A stretch of DNA of 64,000 nt from Paraburkholderia fungorum (GCF_900099835.1 NZ_FNKP01000001.1:372001-436000); one strand, 5' to 3'; positions 9,216-20,578 are shown, counted from the stretch's first letter. Program-made: numbers and translations. The notes: generated by a model from the sequence alone, not told the origin.

Positions 9216-10483
9216 TGCGCCTCCGAGGCCGTCGGTTGAACTGTGTTTGCACTCGCAGCGGCGCTGCGCAGCATCTGATGAAATGCGTCGGAAACCCGGC
9301 GAATTTGCGGCAATTTGTACGGGTAGGCGCTGGCGTCATCCATGTCGTGAATCACCATGCCCGTCGCGATTTCGAAGATCAGCAGGCGGCCGTCGCTGGT
9401 TTCCGCGCAATCGAATCCGACGTAATCGAGGCCGGTCAATTCGCTGATGCTGCGAAACGCGTCGCGGTGGCGCACAGCGAAATCGTCGTCGAACGTTCTC
9501 ATGATTTGCGCTTCTTCTTCGCGCCGGTCCGCATTCGCTAGCATTTCTGCGTATGGGTAGTGGACCATCCAGTCCTTCGAAATGCCCATATGGCACACGA
9601 ACGGCTTGCCGTCGATGATCACGATCCGGTACTTGCGGAATAGACCATCGGCGCTGCTGTAGTCGATGAACGGCGCCATGTAGTATTCGCCGGCGTCGGA
9701 CTCGGCCAGGTAGGCTGTGAGGTCCTGCGCGTCGGATACTTTTGCGAGGCCTTGTCCCGCGTGCGATCCGCGCGGCCGGATGATGAACGGATAGCCGGTG
9801 CCGAGCACTTCGCTCAAGTCGAAGGTTCCGGACGCCGCCTGATCGACCTGCTCGCGCGACAGACGCACCGTGCGCGCCATGCAGATGCTGGGGACTGCGC
9901 CCAGCAATTCATACGCGGCGTCGCGGGTCGTCTTCGCGACGTGTTCGGAGCGGTTCAGCACGCGGCGGTCGGTGCCGTTGGTCAACGCGGCGATTTGTGC
10001 GTGAACCGCGACGGTTTCATCCGACGCACAGGCCGCGACGAACACCACGTCGTGCGGCGGCAAGACGGTATTCGACGGCGAGTGTGAGTCGACGTAAAGC
10101 GCTTCGATTTGCAGATCGGCGTTCTCGACCAGGCACTCGAACGGCGTGTTCGCCATCAGATCACCGGGCGCTTTCAGAACCAGCACTCTCACTGGAGCTT
10201 GAGCGGTCTGCACATTTTTCAGGCGGAACCGCCGCGTGATTTGCAGTGCCTGCTGCTGGACGGCAAGCGCCGCCGCCTTCTCGTATTTCATTTCCAGCAC
10301 GAGCGACAAATCGAGCAGCGCGTAGGGATCGTCGTGTTGCCTGACGTGTTCGAGCAGGCCTTCGCCGAGCGGCGTCAGATCGCTTCCGGCGGTGGCGGCG
10401 CGAAGCAGCGTCGCCAGTCCGAGCGGCTGATAGAGCCACGGATGAGCGGCATCGCCGGTTAATTCAGTTTGAACGGTAGTCAT
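9212..10483 (-). CDS. ATP-grasp ligase-like protein with N-terminal helical domain
   Basis: 423 residues. About 1-100 is helical and TPR-like. About 105-230 is a pre-ATP-grasp domain beginning VRVLVLKAPGDLMANTP. About 230-405 is an ATP-grasp core with YPFIIRPRGSHAGQGL (lysine/arginine and Gly-rich nucleotide loop), RKYRIVIIDGKPF, and the metal segment around Glu371 (FEIATGM). In most ligases this segment reads E-x-N; here the Asn position is Ala. It is translationally coupled to the SerC-type gene. ATP-grasp enzymes usually join an acid to an amine through an acyl phosphate; the substrates here are unknown. Confidence 0.75.
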   Translation of the reverse strand: MTTVQTELTGDAAHPWLYQPLGLATLLRAATAGSDLTPLGEGLLEHVRQHDDPYALLDLSLVLEMKYEKAAALAVQQQALQITRRFRLKNVQTAQAPVRVLVLKAPGDLMANTPFECLVENADLQIEALYVDSHSPSNTVLPPHDVVFVAACASDETVAVHAQIAALTNGTDRRVLNRSEHVAKTTRDAAYELLGAVPSICMARTVRLSREQVDQAASGTFDLSEVLGTGYPFIIRPRGSHAGQGLAKVSDAQDLTAYLAESDAGEYYMAPFIDYSSADGLFRKYRIVIIDGKPFVCHMGISKDWMVHYPYAEMLANADRREEEAQIMRTFDDDFAVRHRDAFRSISELTGLDYVGFDCAETSDGRLLIFEIATGMVIHDMDDASAYPYKLPQIRRVSDAFHQMLRSAAASANTVQPTASEAQ

Positions 10484-10970
10484 GAAGGGCGCGTTTCAGT
10501 GGAGCACTACCCAAGGCGTAAGACGGCATCTGGTGGCATCGCTCTTACGTGGAGTTCACTCGGGTTATTGACGGTGAGCGATCGGTCCGGCTGTTGCTGC
10601 TTCACCTTCCGCAGAGATCGCGACGGTGCGCGACGTGTCGATTGCACGGGACAGTCGGGCCGGGTTCGCGCGTCGCGTTGCAATTGCCATACAGTTTTCC
10701 TTCGATTAAGACGTCTGGATTCGTGTATCGACAAAGAGTCCGCCACGTCGCATTGAACCCACGGTACGAGCCCATCATACGAGCGCGCGGCGGAAGCAAA
10801 TGGGGGAAAAGAGGGGCTATTGACTGCTTAATCCCGAGACTTTGGGATGAGAGATTTTTGGGCTTCGAGCTGAGGTGAAGCGGGGGAGGTGCGGTTTCTT
10901 CGACGTGATGTGCTGTATCAGGCCGTACGCGTATGGGCAAATCGATTTGCCGGCGAGCGCTGAAAAGCAA
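10484..10970. other. Leader region upstream of the ATP-grasp/SerC operon
   Basis: About 490 bases without a convincing gene; the small open frames here have no family features. It should contain the operon promoter on the minus strand, but I cannot single one out. A short inverted repeat (ATCCC ... GGGAT, about 10832-10850) is followed by a T-rich stretch. Confidence 0.4.
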
Positions 10971-11001
10971 AAAGCCCGGTCAGCTTTCGCTAACCGGGCT
11001 T
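10971..11001 (-). terminator. Terminator of tRNA-Lys
   Basis: Stem AAGCCCGGT/ACCGGGCTT with an inner loop, followed on the minus strand by TTTTTGCTTTT. It lies about 10 bases beyond the CCA end of the tRNA. Confidence 0.85.
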
Positions 11002-11010
11002 CAAAATGCT

Positions 11011-11086
11011 TGGTGGGGCGTGAGTGACTCGAACACTCGACCTACGGATTAAGAGTCCGCTGCTCTACCAACTGAGCTAACGCCCC
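11011..11086 (-). tRNA. tRNA-Lys (anticodon CTT)
   Basis: 76-nucleotide cloverleaf including an encoded CCA. Acceptor stem GGGGCGT/ACGCCCC is fully paired. The D arm reads GCTCAGTTGGTAGAGC, the anticodon loop ACTCTTAAT gives CTT, and the T arm is GAGTG-TTCGAGT-CACTC. Confidence 0.97.
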
Positions 11087-11099
11087 CAACAGAAACGAG

Positions 11100-11128
11100 A
11101 TTATGCAGTAACTTCCTCGCCTTGCCAA
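11100..11128 (-). promoter_or_regulatory. Promoter of tRNA-Lys
   Basis: Minus strand -35 TTGGCA (11128-11123), 17-base spacer, -10 CATAAT (11105-11100). The expected start point is a few bases before the tRNA 5' end at 11086. Confidence 0.8.
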
Positions 11129-11290
11129 GTCCCTTTCGCAGATTTCTTAAAAATATTTGCGTTGACGGGTTCGAGGGCTCCCTCGACCGCCGTGACGCCA
11201 TGGAGAAGGCGCGGGCTTCGCCGTCCCGGTATTATGTCGCGGACACCATGCCGCTCGAAGCGTCGCGCGGCATTCGACCGGGGGCCCGCC

Positions 11291-11695
11291 ATGGACGACA
11301 AAGAGATCAACGAGCTGCTCGACCGTATTCTTGCCCCATGGGTCCGCGCGCTGACGCTGACCCCGGTCAAGGTCGATGAAGAGAGCGCTACGTTACGCCT
11401 GCCGTTTTCCGGTGGCCTGCGTCATTCGGGCGGCGTGATTTGCGGGCAGGTGTTCATGGCCGCCGCCGACACGGCGATGATCGTCGCCATTTCCGCTGCG
11501 CTCGGCGGCTTCAAGCCGATGAGCACGGTGTCGCAAAACATTAATTTCATGCGTGCTGTCCGCAAGGGCGACGTGCTGATCACCGCACGCGTGCTGCGCA
11601 TGGGCCGCAATCTGGTGTTCGGCGAGGTCGAATTATTCGACGAAGGCGGCCACATGGCCGTGCACGCGACCACGACTTACGCGCTGGTCGACTGA
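11291..11695 (+). CDS. PaaI-type hotdog-fold thioesterase
   Basis: 134-residue acyl-CoA thioesterase-like protein. The core GGLRHSGGVICGQVFMAAADTAM corresponds to the hotdog central helix with the catalytic Asp/Gly region, followed by a beta strand STVSQNINFMR and the terminal AVHATTTYALV. Such enzymes hydrolyse aromatic or short-chain acyl-CoA. The ATG at 11291 gives a family-typical length; a longer in-frame version adds only arginine-rich sequence. It is followed 50 bases later by the patatin gene and may be co-transcribed with it. Confidence 0.85.
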   Translation: MDDKEINELLDRILAPWVRALTLTPVKVDEESATLRLPFSGGLRHSGGVICGQVFMAAADTAMIVAISAALGGFKPMSTVSQNINFMRAVRKGDVLITARVLRMGRNLVFGEVELFDEGGHMAVHATTTYALVD

Positions 11696-11745
11696 GACCG
11701 GCCACACCGCGTCAGAAAGCACTCAGAGGAAAAGGAAAAATCAGG

Positions 11746-12621
11746 ATGTTCGATCAGGTCGTATTCGCGGGCGGGGGCAATCGCTGCTGGTGGCAGGCAG
11801 GTTTCTGGGACGTCGTGCAGCCGGAGCTGAAAATCCGTCCGCGCGTCATCACCGGCATTTCGGCCGGCGCCGCCACCGCGTGCATGCTCTACACGCGCGA
11901 TTCCGACTGGGTCATGCGCTACTACGAAGACGCGCTGCGCCACAACACGCGCAACGCGTACTGGGGCAATCTGCTGCGCGGAGAATCGGTGTTTCCGCAC
12001 TACCGCATTTACCGGCAGGCGCTGCTCGATATCTACGGCGAGAAATTTTCGACGCTCGCCGATGCGCCGGAAATCCGCATCGGCGTGTCGCACCTGCCGC
12101 GCTGGCTTGGCGCGCGCAGCGCGGTCGCGGCGGGTCTGATCGCGTACAACATCGAAAAATATGTACGCAAGACGCTGCATCCAACCTTGGGTCAGTCGCT
12201 CGGTTTTCATCCGGAATTCGTGCGCGCGCAGGATTGCGCGAGCGTCGAGGATCTCGCGGATCTGATCCTGCAGTCGTCGAGTACGCCGCCTTTCACGCCG
12301 GTTCTGCGACGCAACGGGCGTCCGGTACTGGACGGCGGAATGGTCGACAACGTGCCGGTCGGCGCGCTCGACGCCGATGCGCCCGGCAACGTGCTGGTGA
12401 TGGTCACGCGTATTTATCCGCGGCCGCAGATGTTTGTCGTGCCGCACGGCGTGCAGCAACGACTGTATGTGCAGCCGTCGCGCAAGGTGCCGATTTCGAG
12501 CTGGGATTACACGAGCCCTTCGCAGATGGCGCACGCGTATAACCTGGGGCGTGTCGACGGCGAGGCTTTTCTGGAGCGCATGCCGGATCTGCTGGAAGCG
12601 GGGGCACACGAGGCGCGGTGA
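11746..12621 (+). CDS. Patatin-like phospholipase
   Basis: 291-residue lipid acyl hydrolase. The glycine-rich oxyanion segment FAGGGNR (7-13), the nucleophile elbow GISAG (Ser39), and the catalytic Asp in LDGGMVDN (Asp196) make up the Ser-Asp dyad of the patatin family. No signal peptide is visible, so it is probably cytosolic or peripherally membrane-bound. AGAGGAAAAGGAAAA lies before the ATG. With the thioesterase upstream it may serve acyl-chain turnover; this is an inference. Confidence 0.88.
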   Translation: MFDQVVFAGGGNRCWWQAGFWDVVQPELKIRPRVITGISAGAATACMLYTRDSDWVMRYYEDALRHNTRNAYWGNLLRGESVFPHYRIYRQALLDIYGEKFSTLADAPEIRIGVSHLPRWLGARSAVAAGLIAYNIEKYVRKTLHPTLGQSLGFHPEFVRAQDCASVEDLADLILQSSSTPPFTPVLRRNGRPVLDGGMVDNVPVGALDADAPGNVLVMVTRIYPRPQMFVVPHGVQQRLYVQPSRKVPISSWDYTSPSQMAHAYNLGRVDGEAFLERMPDLLEAGAHEAR

Positions 12622-12786
12622 GGGGCGTGGCGGCGAGCAGGCCCGCTAGACAAACGCTGAATGCTGCGTGTGTGCTGAAAAAATAGACCTCGCCGCGTGG
12701 CACCTGTCGAGCGTGCCAGCGCGGCCAAAGCCAATACGTAACGGTCAAAACGGTCAACGCTCGACGCGCACCCGCCCCGCAAAAAA

Positions 12787-13800
12787 CTACCGCCGACGCC
12801 CGCCCTGCAACGCCTCGGGATTCGCCACGCTGGTCGTATCGCCAGAATCGAACGCCAGAATGTTGTTGAAAGCCGCGGTGAAATACAACTCGTAGCTCTC
12901 GCGTTCCACATAGCCGATGTGCGGTGTGCAGATCACGTTTTCCATCCGAAGCAGGCTGTAGCCCTGCAGGATCGGCTCGCTTTCATACACGTCGATGGCG
13001 ACCATCCCCGGACGGTTGTGCGACAGCGCATTCACCAGCGCGTTTTCGTCGAGCAGTTCGGCCCGGCTTGTGTTCACGAGCAGCGCGGTCGGCTTCATCC
13101 GCATCAGGTCTTCCTGCTTGACGATGCCACGCGTGTCGTCATGCAGACGCAGATGCAGCGACAGCACGTCGCTCTGTTCGAACAACTCTTCACGGCTTTC
13201 GGCCACGCCATAACCATCGGCGCGAGCCGCTTCACGCGAATGCTCGCGGCCCCAGATCAGCACGTTCATGCCGAACGCCTTGCCGTATCCCGCGACCAGA
13301 CGGCCGATCTTGCCGTAACCCCAGATGCCCAGCGTCTGACCGCGCAAAACCTGCCCCAAACCGAAGTTCGGCGGAAGCGCCGACGTCTTCAGACCGGATT
13401 GCTGCCAGGCCCCTTGCTTAAGGTTTGCCACGTATTGCGGAATGCGCCGCTGCGCCGCCATGATGAGAGCCCACGTCAGTTCGGCGGGTGCGATCGGCGA
13501 GCCAGTGCCTTCCAGCACGGCGATACCGCGTTCGGTACAAGCCGCCAGATCGATATGGCCGGCGACTTTGCCGGTCTGGCTGATCATGCGCAAACGCGGC
13601 AGTTTGTCGAGCAGTTGCGAGTTGATACGGGTACGTTCGCGAATCAGGACAAGCGCGTCGACTTCGGAAAGACGGCTCGCCAGCTGGCCGAGACCGCGCA
13701 CGGTGTTGTTGAAAACTTTGACTTCATGGTCGGCCAGCAATTGAAAGCAATCGAGCTTACGAACGGCGTCCTGATAATCGTCGAGGATGGCAATCTTCAT
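12787..13800 (-). CDS. D-isomer-specific 2-hydroxyacid dehydrogenase (SerA/GyaR-like)
   Basis: 337-residue NAD(P)-dependent oxidoreductase. The N-terminal substrate domain starts MKIAILDDYQ. The nucleotide-binding domain has GIWGYGKIGR (Gly-x-Gly-x-x-Gly). The catalytic Arg is in LVNTSRAELL, the Glu in DVYESEP and the His in CTPHIGY. The ATG at 13800 is chosen because the family begins at this strand; in-frame extension upstream adds tryptophan-rich non-family sequence. The substrate is uncertain; 3-phosphoglycerate is less likely because the C-terminal ACT domain is absent. Confidence 0.87.
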   Translation of the reverse strand: MKIAILDDYQDAVRKLDCFQLLADHEVKVFNNTVRGLGQLASRLSEVDALVLIRERTRINSQLLDKLPRLRMISQTGKVAGHIDLAACTERGIAVLEGTGSPIAPAELTWALIMAAQRRIPQYVANLKQGAWQQSGLKTSALPPNFGLGQVLRGQTLGIWGYGKIGRLVAGYGKAFGMNVLIWGREHSREAARADGYGVAESREELFEQSDVLSLHLRLHDDTRGIVKQEDLMRMKPTALLVNTSRAELLDENALVNALSHNRPGMVAIDVYESEPILQGYSLLRMENVICTPHIGYVERESYELYFTAAFNNILAFDSGDTTSVANPEALQGGRRR

Positions 13801-14177
13801 GGTATGTGTCTTGCGGCGCACCGTGACGGTGCGGAACGGAGTGTTATGCTGACTGTCCCACCATGTGACCCAGGTCACATGCCGGTCTGGCTGGATGCCT
13901 TACCGTAGAAGCTGCTGCGAAGAACGGCAGCGCCACGTTAAAGCTGATTGACATCGTTTTTAACAGTTTGTTGCGTGTTGAGGCAAGCCGCTTTACAGAC
14001 GGTTGCAGAAGCCCCGTCAGCAGGCGTCTCCGCCCGACAAGCTGGTTGGCCCAGGTTGACCTGCGCAATTATGCGTCGAGTGGTGGAAACATCGGCGCGA
14101 AGAATTGAAATGCCTCTCGCATGCAGCGTCGCCGGGCTTGTACCGTTTTTCTATTGCTACAAAACGGAGACAGGTCG
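13801..14177. other. Divergent promoter region between 2-hydroxyacid dehydrogenase and pckG
   Basis: 377 bases with no gene. A TTGACA occurs at 13948-13953 on the plus strand but no good -10 lies at the right distance, so I do not assign a promoter. Confidence 0.4.
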
Positions 14178-16034
<1,857 letters not shown>

Positions 16035-16377
16035 CTACGTGAGTATTCACTCTCCTGAAAAGACCGCCTTCGGGCGGTTTTTTATTTGTGATCGATCCCC
16101 GAATAGCGATTTTTTCTGAATCCGCAATGCCGGAATGACCTTTGCATCTATTCGCACAAAAAAGACAGTTCAAGGTGCGGTGCAGCAGATTGTTTCTTTT
16201 TTCGGATCAATCGACGGTCATGCCCCACATTGGGGAGCAGAGTCGCACGAAAATTGACAATATTTCGGCTGTTGTGGGCAACTTATGCACGATTTCGCGA
16301 GTCGTAGGAGAATTCCAAGTTCGCTTCACTGGTTTTCACTAATTGTCAGGAAGCTGTAACACGGCAGGAGTTGTCCT
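16035..16377. other. Region between pckG and the LysR gene
   Basis: Contains the pckG terminator and then about 290 bases of lower G+C with no gene. A TTGACA (16254-16259) is present but without a matching -10. AT-rich stretches just upstream of the LysR gene probably hold its promoter and autoregulatory site. Confidence 0.4.
16061..16084 (+). terminator. Rho-independent terminator of pckG
   Basis: ACCGCC-TTCG-GGCGGT (16063-16078), a stable UUCG tetraloop hairpin, followed by a run of six T. Confidence 0.92.
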
Positions 16378-17478
16378 ATGGATCATTTGCAGTCGATGCG
16401 AGTTTTCGTCAAAGTGGCGGATCTCGGCAGTTTTGCCCGCGCTGCGAGCGCGATGGATATTTCCAACGCAGTTGCCACCCGTCACGTAGCCGACCTCGAA
16501 GGGCGTCTTGGTACGCGGCTGCTCAATCGCACAACCCGCAGCTTGTCTCTGACCGAATCGGGTCAGGTGTATCTCGAGCGTGCGCGCCAGATTCTCGACG
16601 AACTGGAAGACGTCGAACAGATGGTGGTCGCGCGCAATCATGAACCCGTCGGCACGTTGCGAATCGTCGCGCCGGTGGTGTTCGGGCTGCATAACCTCGC
16701 ACCCGTACTTCAAACGTACGCGGAGCGCTATCCGAAAGTTATTCCCGATGTCACGCTGGTCGACCGGCAGGTCGATCTGGTCGAAGAAGGTTTCGACGTT
16801 GGCGTGGTGATCGCGCGGCAAATGCGCAGCGCGAGCATTGTCACGCGGCGTCTCACCACCGGTTGCATGACAGTGTGTGCAACGCCGGCTTATCTCGAGA
16901 AGCACGGCACGCCGACGCGTCCCGAGCATTTGCTGGAGCATCCGTGCCTGAGTCTGCCCTCTGAGTATTGGGGCGACGAACGTGTGTTCACGGGACCGGA
17001 AGGCGAAGTGCGTGTGCGTCCGTCTAACGTGATCGTCGCGAACAATACGGAAATGCTGCGGCAGTTTGCGTTGCTCGGCATGGGCATCGCGATTTTGCCG
17101 AGCTATCTGATTGGCCGTGATATGACGCGCGGGCGCCTCGTGCGTCTGCTCGGCGATTACCGCTTGCCGCAGGTCGAGATCAACATTGCGTATCCGAGCC
17201 GCCGTCACTTGCCGGCGAAGGTGCGCACGTTCATCGACCATCTGGTCGAGCATTTCAGCCAGACGCCGAACAGTCTGCTTGGCGAACAGTGGATCAAGGA
17301 CGGGCTGGAGCGTCACACGACGTCGTCGTTTGATTCCGCCGACTCTTCGATGCCGCCGGAAGCATTCGACGGTGCTGAGCCGCTGTCGCGGCTGCTGGAC
17401 AGCGAGTTGTCGCCGGTGTCGTCGAACCTGGCGAAGACGACGAATCGTCCTCGGCCGACGGCGTTGTCGCCGCTCTGA
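16378..17478 (+). CDS. LysR-family transcriptional regulator with C-terminal extension
   Basis: 366 residues. The N-terminal winged helix-turn-helix (about 1-60, MDHLQSMRVFVKVADLGSF) is followed by the periplasmic-binding-protein-like effector domain (about 90-300) with VGTLRIVAPVVFG and LGMGIAILPSYL. The group resembles DsdC/CrgA-like regulators of Burkholderia. The last ~55 residues are Ser/Pro/Asp-rich and lie beyond the usual ~300-residue family length. The target is unknown; the neighbours are not divergent partners. Confidence 0.88.
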   Translation: MDHLQSMRVFVKVADLGSFARAASAMDISNAVATRHVADLEGRLGTRLLNRTTRSLSLTESGQVYLERARQILDELEDVEQMVVARNHEPVGTLRIVAPVVFGLHNLAPVLQTYAERYPKVIPDVTLVDRQVDLVEEGFDVGVVIARQMRSASIVTRRLTTGCMTVCATPAYLEKHGTPTRPEHLLEHPCLSLPSEYWGDERVFTGPEGEVRVRPSNVIVANNTEMLRQFALLGMGIAILPSYLIGRDMTRGRLVRLLGDYRLPQVEINIAYPSRRHLPAKVRTFIDHLVEHFSQTPNSLLGEQWIKDGLERHTTSSFDSADSSMPPEAFDGAEPLSRLLDSELSPVSSNLAKTTNRPRPTALSPL

Positions 17479-17510
17479 AAGATGGTTTAGCCGGCATGTG
17501 TCGCTGGTGA

Positions 17511-17551
17511 AAAAAAGGCGCAGTCACGTTAAGTGACTGCGCCTTTTTTTT
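17511..17551. terminator. Bidirectional terminator between LysR gene and topB
   Basis: 11-bp perfect stem GGCGCAGTCAC/GTGACTGCGCC (17517-17527, 17533-17543) with a 5-base loop, A6 on one side and T8 on the other, serving both converging genes. Confidence 0.95.
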
Positions 17552-17622
17552 GGCCATTGCGGAAGAGCGATTCAAGCAACGGGCTGGAAACAACCTGCGT
17601 TCCAGCCGTCACCGGCTCCCGA

Positions 17623-20313
17623 TCAGGAGCCTGTTTTACGCGCTACCGCTTTCTTCGCAGGTGCTTTCTTGGCGGCAGCGGTTTTGGTCGCAGGCGCCTT
17701 CTTGGCCGCGGCCGTTTTCTTCGCCGCCACCTTCTTTGCCGGCGCTGTCTTCACGGCTACTGCTGTGCCTTCGTCGTCGGAGTCCGACTCCGCTTCCGGT
17801 GCAGCTTTGGCAGCCGACTTGGCCGCCGCAGTCTTGGCGGCAGTCTTCGCCGACGGTTCCTTCTTCTCGAACTCGAAGCCGACCTTGCCGTCGGGCTGCC
17901 GGACGAGGAACGCCTTGAAGTTGCGACCGGTGCGCGACGACTTGAAGTTGGTCAGCAGATCCGTGCGGCCCTCTTCGAGCAACTTCGCCATCTGCTCGCG
18001 GGCAATTTCCTGCTGCAAGATCACCTTGCCCGAACGGAAATCGCAAGTCTTCGGGTTGGCAACCGAGTTCTCGCAGACGTAGCTCATGCCGTGCTCGAAC
18101 ACGCGGCCCTTGCACTTCGGACACGCGCCGACCGGCTGCTGGTCGGAGAAATCAGGCGGTTCGCCGTCTTCGCCGCCCGCATCCTGACCGAAGTCGAATT
18201 CGAGCTTGTAGTTCTTGATTTCGTCGTCGAGCGACAGCTTCAGGATTGCCGAGAACGGACGGCCCATCTTGCTGCGGAAACCCGACAGCGGTCCGATCGT
18301 CTTGTTCTGCAACAGCTCTTCGACTTCCGGGATTTCGAACTGACGGCCGCCCGGAATCTTCGAGATCGAGAACTCGCATTTCGAGCACGCGAAACGCCGG
18401 TAGTTTTCCTTTACCTGACCGCCGCAATTCGGACAAGGTGTCTGCAACGTCGCGTAATCACCCGGGATCGTGTCCGAATCGTATTCCTTCGCGCGCTTGA
18501 CGATGGTCTGCGTCATGCGGGCGATTTCCTGCATGAACGCGTCGCGCGGCAGGTTGCCGCGTTCCATTTGCGAGAGCTTGTATTCCCACTCGCCGGTCAA
18601 TTCCGGTGCGGTCAGTTCCTTCACGCCGAGGCCGCGCAATAGCGTCATCAGCTGGAATGCCTTGGCGGTCGGAATCAGATCGCGGCCTTCGCGGATCAGA
18701 TATTTCTCACCCAGCAGACCTTCAATGATGGCGGCGCGTGTAGCCGGCGTGCCGAGACCCTTGGCGGCCATTGCTTCGCGCAATTCGTCATCTTCGACGA
18801 GCTTGCCCGCGCCTTCCATCGCCGACAGCAACGTCGCCTCGTTGTAGCGTGCGGGCGGCTTCGTCACCAGTTGCTGGGCGGCGATCTTGTCGGTCTTGAC
18901 CTTCTCGTCCTTCTGCACCGGGACGAGGTTCGCGTCTTCACCGCTGATTTCGCGGCCATAGACCTGCAGCCAGCCCGGTTCGACCAGCACCTTGCCTTCG
19001 GTCTTGAAATGATGACCGACCACTTCGGTGATCCGCGTGGTCACGCGATATTCGGCGGCCGGGAAGAACACCGACAGGAAGCGCTTCACGACCAGGTCGT
19101 AAAGCTTCTGCTCGGGCTCTGACAAATTCTTCGGCGCCTGCGCCGTCGGAATAATTGCGAAGTGGTCGCTGATCTTCGAGTTATCGAAGATGCGCTTGTT
19201 CGGCTTCACCCAGCCCTTGTCGAGCACCTGCTTCGCAAACGGCAGGTAGTTGTTGCTCTCCTTGAGCATGCCGAGCGTGTCCTTGACCGTATCCATATAG
19301 TCTTCCGGCAGCGCGCGAGCGTCGGTCCGGGGATAGGTCAACACCTTGTGCTTTTCGTACAGCGCCTGGGCAAGACCGAGCGTGTTCTTCGCCGAGAAGC
19401 CGAAGCGGCCATTGGCCTCGCGCTGAAGGCTGGTCAGGTCGAACAGTGCCGGCGACAGTTGCGTGGACGGCTTCGATTCTTCCGTCACGGTGCCGATCTG
19501 GCCGCGGCAGGCAGCGACGATCGTCTCGGCGGCAGGGAGCGCCCACAGACGCGAATCACGCTTTTCCGGATCGAACTCGTCGCGCTTGAATTTCGGGTCG
19601 AACCAGCGGCCTTCGTAGAAACCGTGCGCGCAGACGAACTCCGCCTTCACTTCCCAGTAATCGCGCGGCACGAAGCGGCGAATCTTTTCTTCGCGTTCGA
19701 CGACGATAGACAGCGTCGGCGTCTGTACGCGCCCGACCGTGGTCAGGAAGAAGCCGCCGCCCTTGCTGTTGAACGCGGTCATTGCCCGCGTGCCGTTGAT
19801 GCCGACCAGCCAGTCCGCTTCGGAGCGGCAGCGCGCGGCATCCGCGAGCGGTTGCATTTCTTCGTCGCTACGCAGACGTGCGAAGCCGTCACGGATCGCG
19901 CCGGCCGTCATCGATTGCAGCCACAGACGCTGTACCGGCTGTTTGGCTTTTGCGTGCTGCGCGATCAGGCGGAAAATCAGCTCGCCTTCGCGCCCCGCGT
20001 CGCATGCGTTGATCAGACGATCGACGTCTTTACGCTTGAGCAGCTTCGTCAGCACCTTCAGGCGCGACTCGCTCTTGGCGATCGGATTCAGATCGAAATG
20101 TGGCGGAATGACGGGCAGGTTGGCGAAGCTCCACTTGCCGCGCTTGACTTCGTAGTCTTCGGGCGCGGCAATTTCCAGCAAGTGGCCGACTGCCGAGGAA
20201 AGGACGTAGTCGTCGCTTTCGTAGTATTCGTCATGCTTGGTAAAGCCGCCCAAAGCGCGCGCGATGTCGTTCGCGACGGAAGGCTTTTCGGCGATGATCA
20301 GTGCTTTGGACAT
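17623..20313 (-). CDS. topB: DNA topoisomerase III (type IA)
   Basis: 896-residue enzyme that passes single strands to decatenate and relax DNA. The TOPRIM domain begins MSKALIIAEKPSVA, with DAGREGELI as the acidic metal motif. The active-site Tyr327 is in LTYPRTDARALP. Two cysteine clusters follow (CPNCGGQ ... CSKC, then CPKCKGR ... C), as zinc ribbons. From about residue 814 to the end is a Lys/Ala repeat tail (AAKK-type), typical of Burkholderia and probably DNA-binding. It is longer than E. coli TopB (653) because of the zinc ribbons and tail. Confidence 0.95.
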   Translation of the reverse strand: MSKALIIAEKPSVANDIARALGGFTKHDEYYESDDYVLSSAVGHLLEIAAPEDYEVKRGKWSFANLPVIPPHFDLNPIAKSESRLKVLTKLLKRKDVDRLINACDAGREGELIFRLIAQHAKAKQPVQRLWLQSMTAGAIRDGFARLRSDEEMQPLADAARCRSEADWLVGINGTRAMTAFNSKGGGFFLTTVGRVQTPTLSIVVEREEKIRRFVPRDYWEVKAEFVCAHGFYEGRWFDPKFKRDEFDPEKRDSRLWALPAAETIVAACRGQIGTVTEESKPSTQLSPALFDLTSLQREANGRFGFSAKNTLGLAQALYEKHKVLTYPRTDARALPEDYMDTVKDTLGMLKESNNYLPFAKQVLDKGWVKPNKRIFDNSKISDHFAIIPTAQAPKNLSEPEQKLYDLVVKRFLSVFFPAAEYRVTTRITEVVGHHFKTEGKVLVEPGWLQVYGREISGEDANLVPVQKDEKVKTDKIAAQQLVTKPPARYNEATLLSAMEGAGKLVEDDELREAMAAKGLGTPATRAAIIEGLLGEKYLIREGRDLIPTAKAFQLMTLLRGLGVKELTAPELTGEWEYKLSQMERGNLPRDAFMQEIARMTQTIVKRAKEYDSDTIPGDYATLQTPCPNCGGQVKENYRRFACSKCEFSISKIPGGRQFEIPEVEELLQNKTIGPLSGFRSKMGRPFSAILKLSLDDEIKNYKLEFDFGQDAGGEDGEPPDFSDQQPVGACPKCKGRVFEHGMSYVCENSVANPKTCDFRSGKVILQQEIAREQMAKLLEEGRTDLLTNFKSSRTGRNFKAFLVRQPDGKVGFEFEKKEPSAKTAAKTAAAKSAAKAAPEAESDSDDEGTAVAVKTAPAKKVAAKKTAAAKKAPATKTAAAKKAPAKKAVARKTGS

Positions 20314-20411
20314 GACTCGATGTGAGGTTGGTAGATCCGGGTTGATGGCCTTGAGTGCGCTTTTGCTAGCGCGACCCTCGTTTGCGACCTTTGCGACCCA
20401 TTAACGACCGC

Positions 20412-20444
20412 TTTATAGCACACGGCGCGAAGGCGGCGTGTCAA
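20412..20444 (-). promoter_or_regulatory. Candidate topB promoter
   Basis: Minus-strand TTGACA (20444-20439) is followed after 18 bases by TGCTAT (20420-20415), overlapping TATAAA three bases further on. It lies about 100 bases upstream of the topB ATG. Confidence 0.5.
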
Positions 20445-20578
20445 GTGCCATAAAATGCGCGCCATCATAATTGCGCGCTCTGTCATTGGGCAAGCAGCGT
20501 CAGACGTGCCGCGCGCTGTCTTGCGTAACGCTTCCGGCACCCTTTGCCGTCAAGCGCGGACGTCCGCTGATGGTTGCT

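Noticed and set aside
10549..10878. 109-residue plus-strand frame between the ATP-grasp gene and tRNA-Lys
   Set aside because: No family motif, no ribosome-binding site, composition unlike neighbouring genes.
16254..16259. TTGACA upstream of the LysR gene as a -35
   Set aside because: No -10-like hexamer at 16-18 bases.
17650..17870. Repeated GCC/TTC-rich sequence at the 3' end of topB, considered as a repeat
   Set aside because: It is the in-frame Lys/Ala tail of topoisomerase III.
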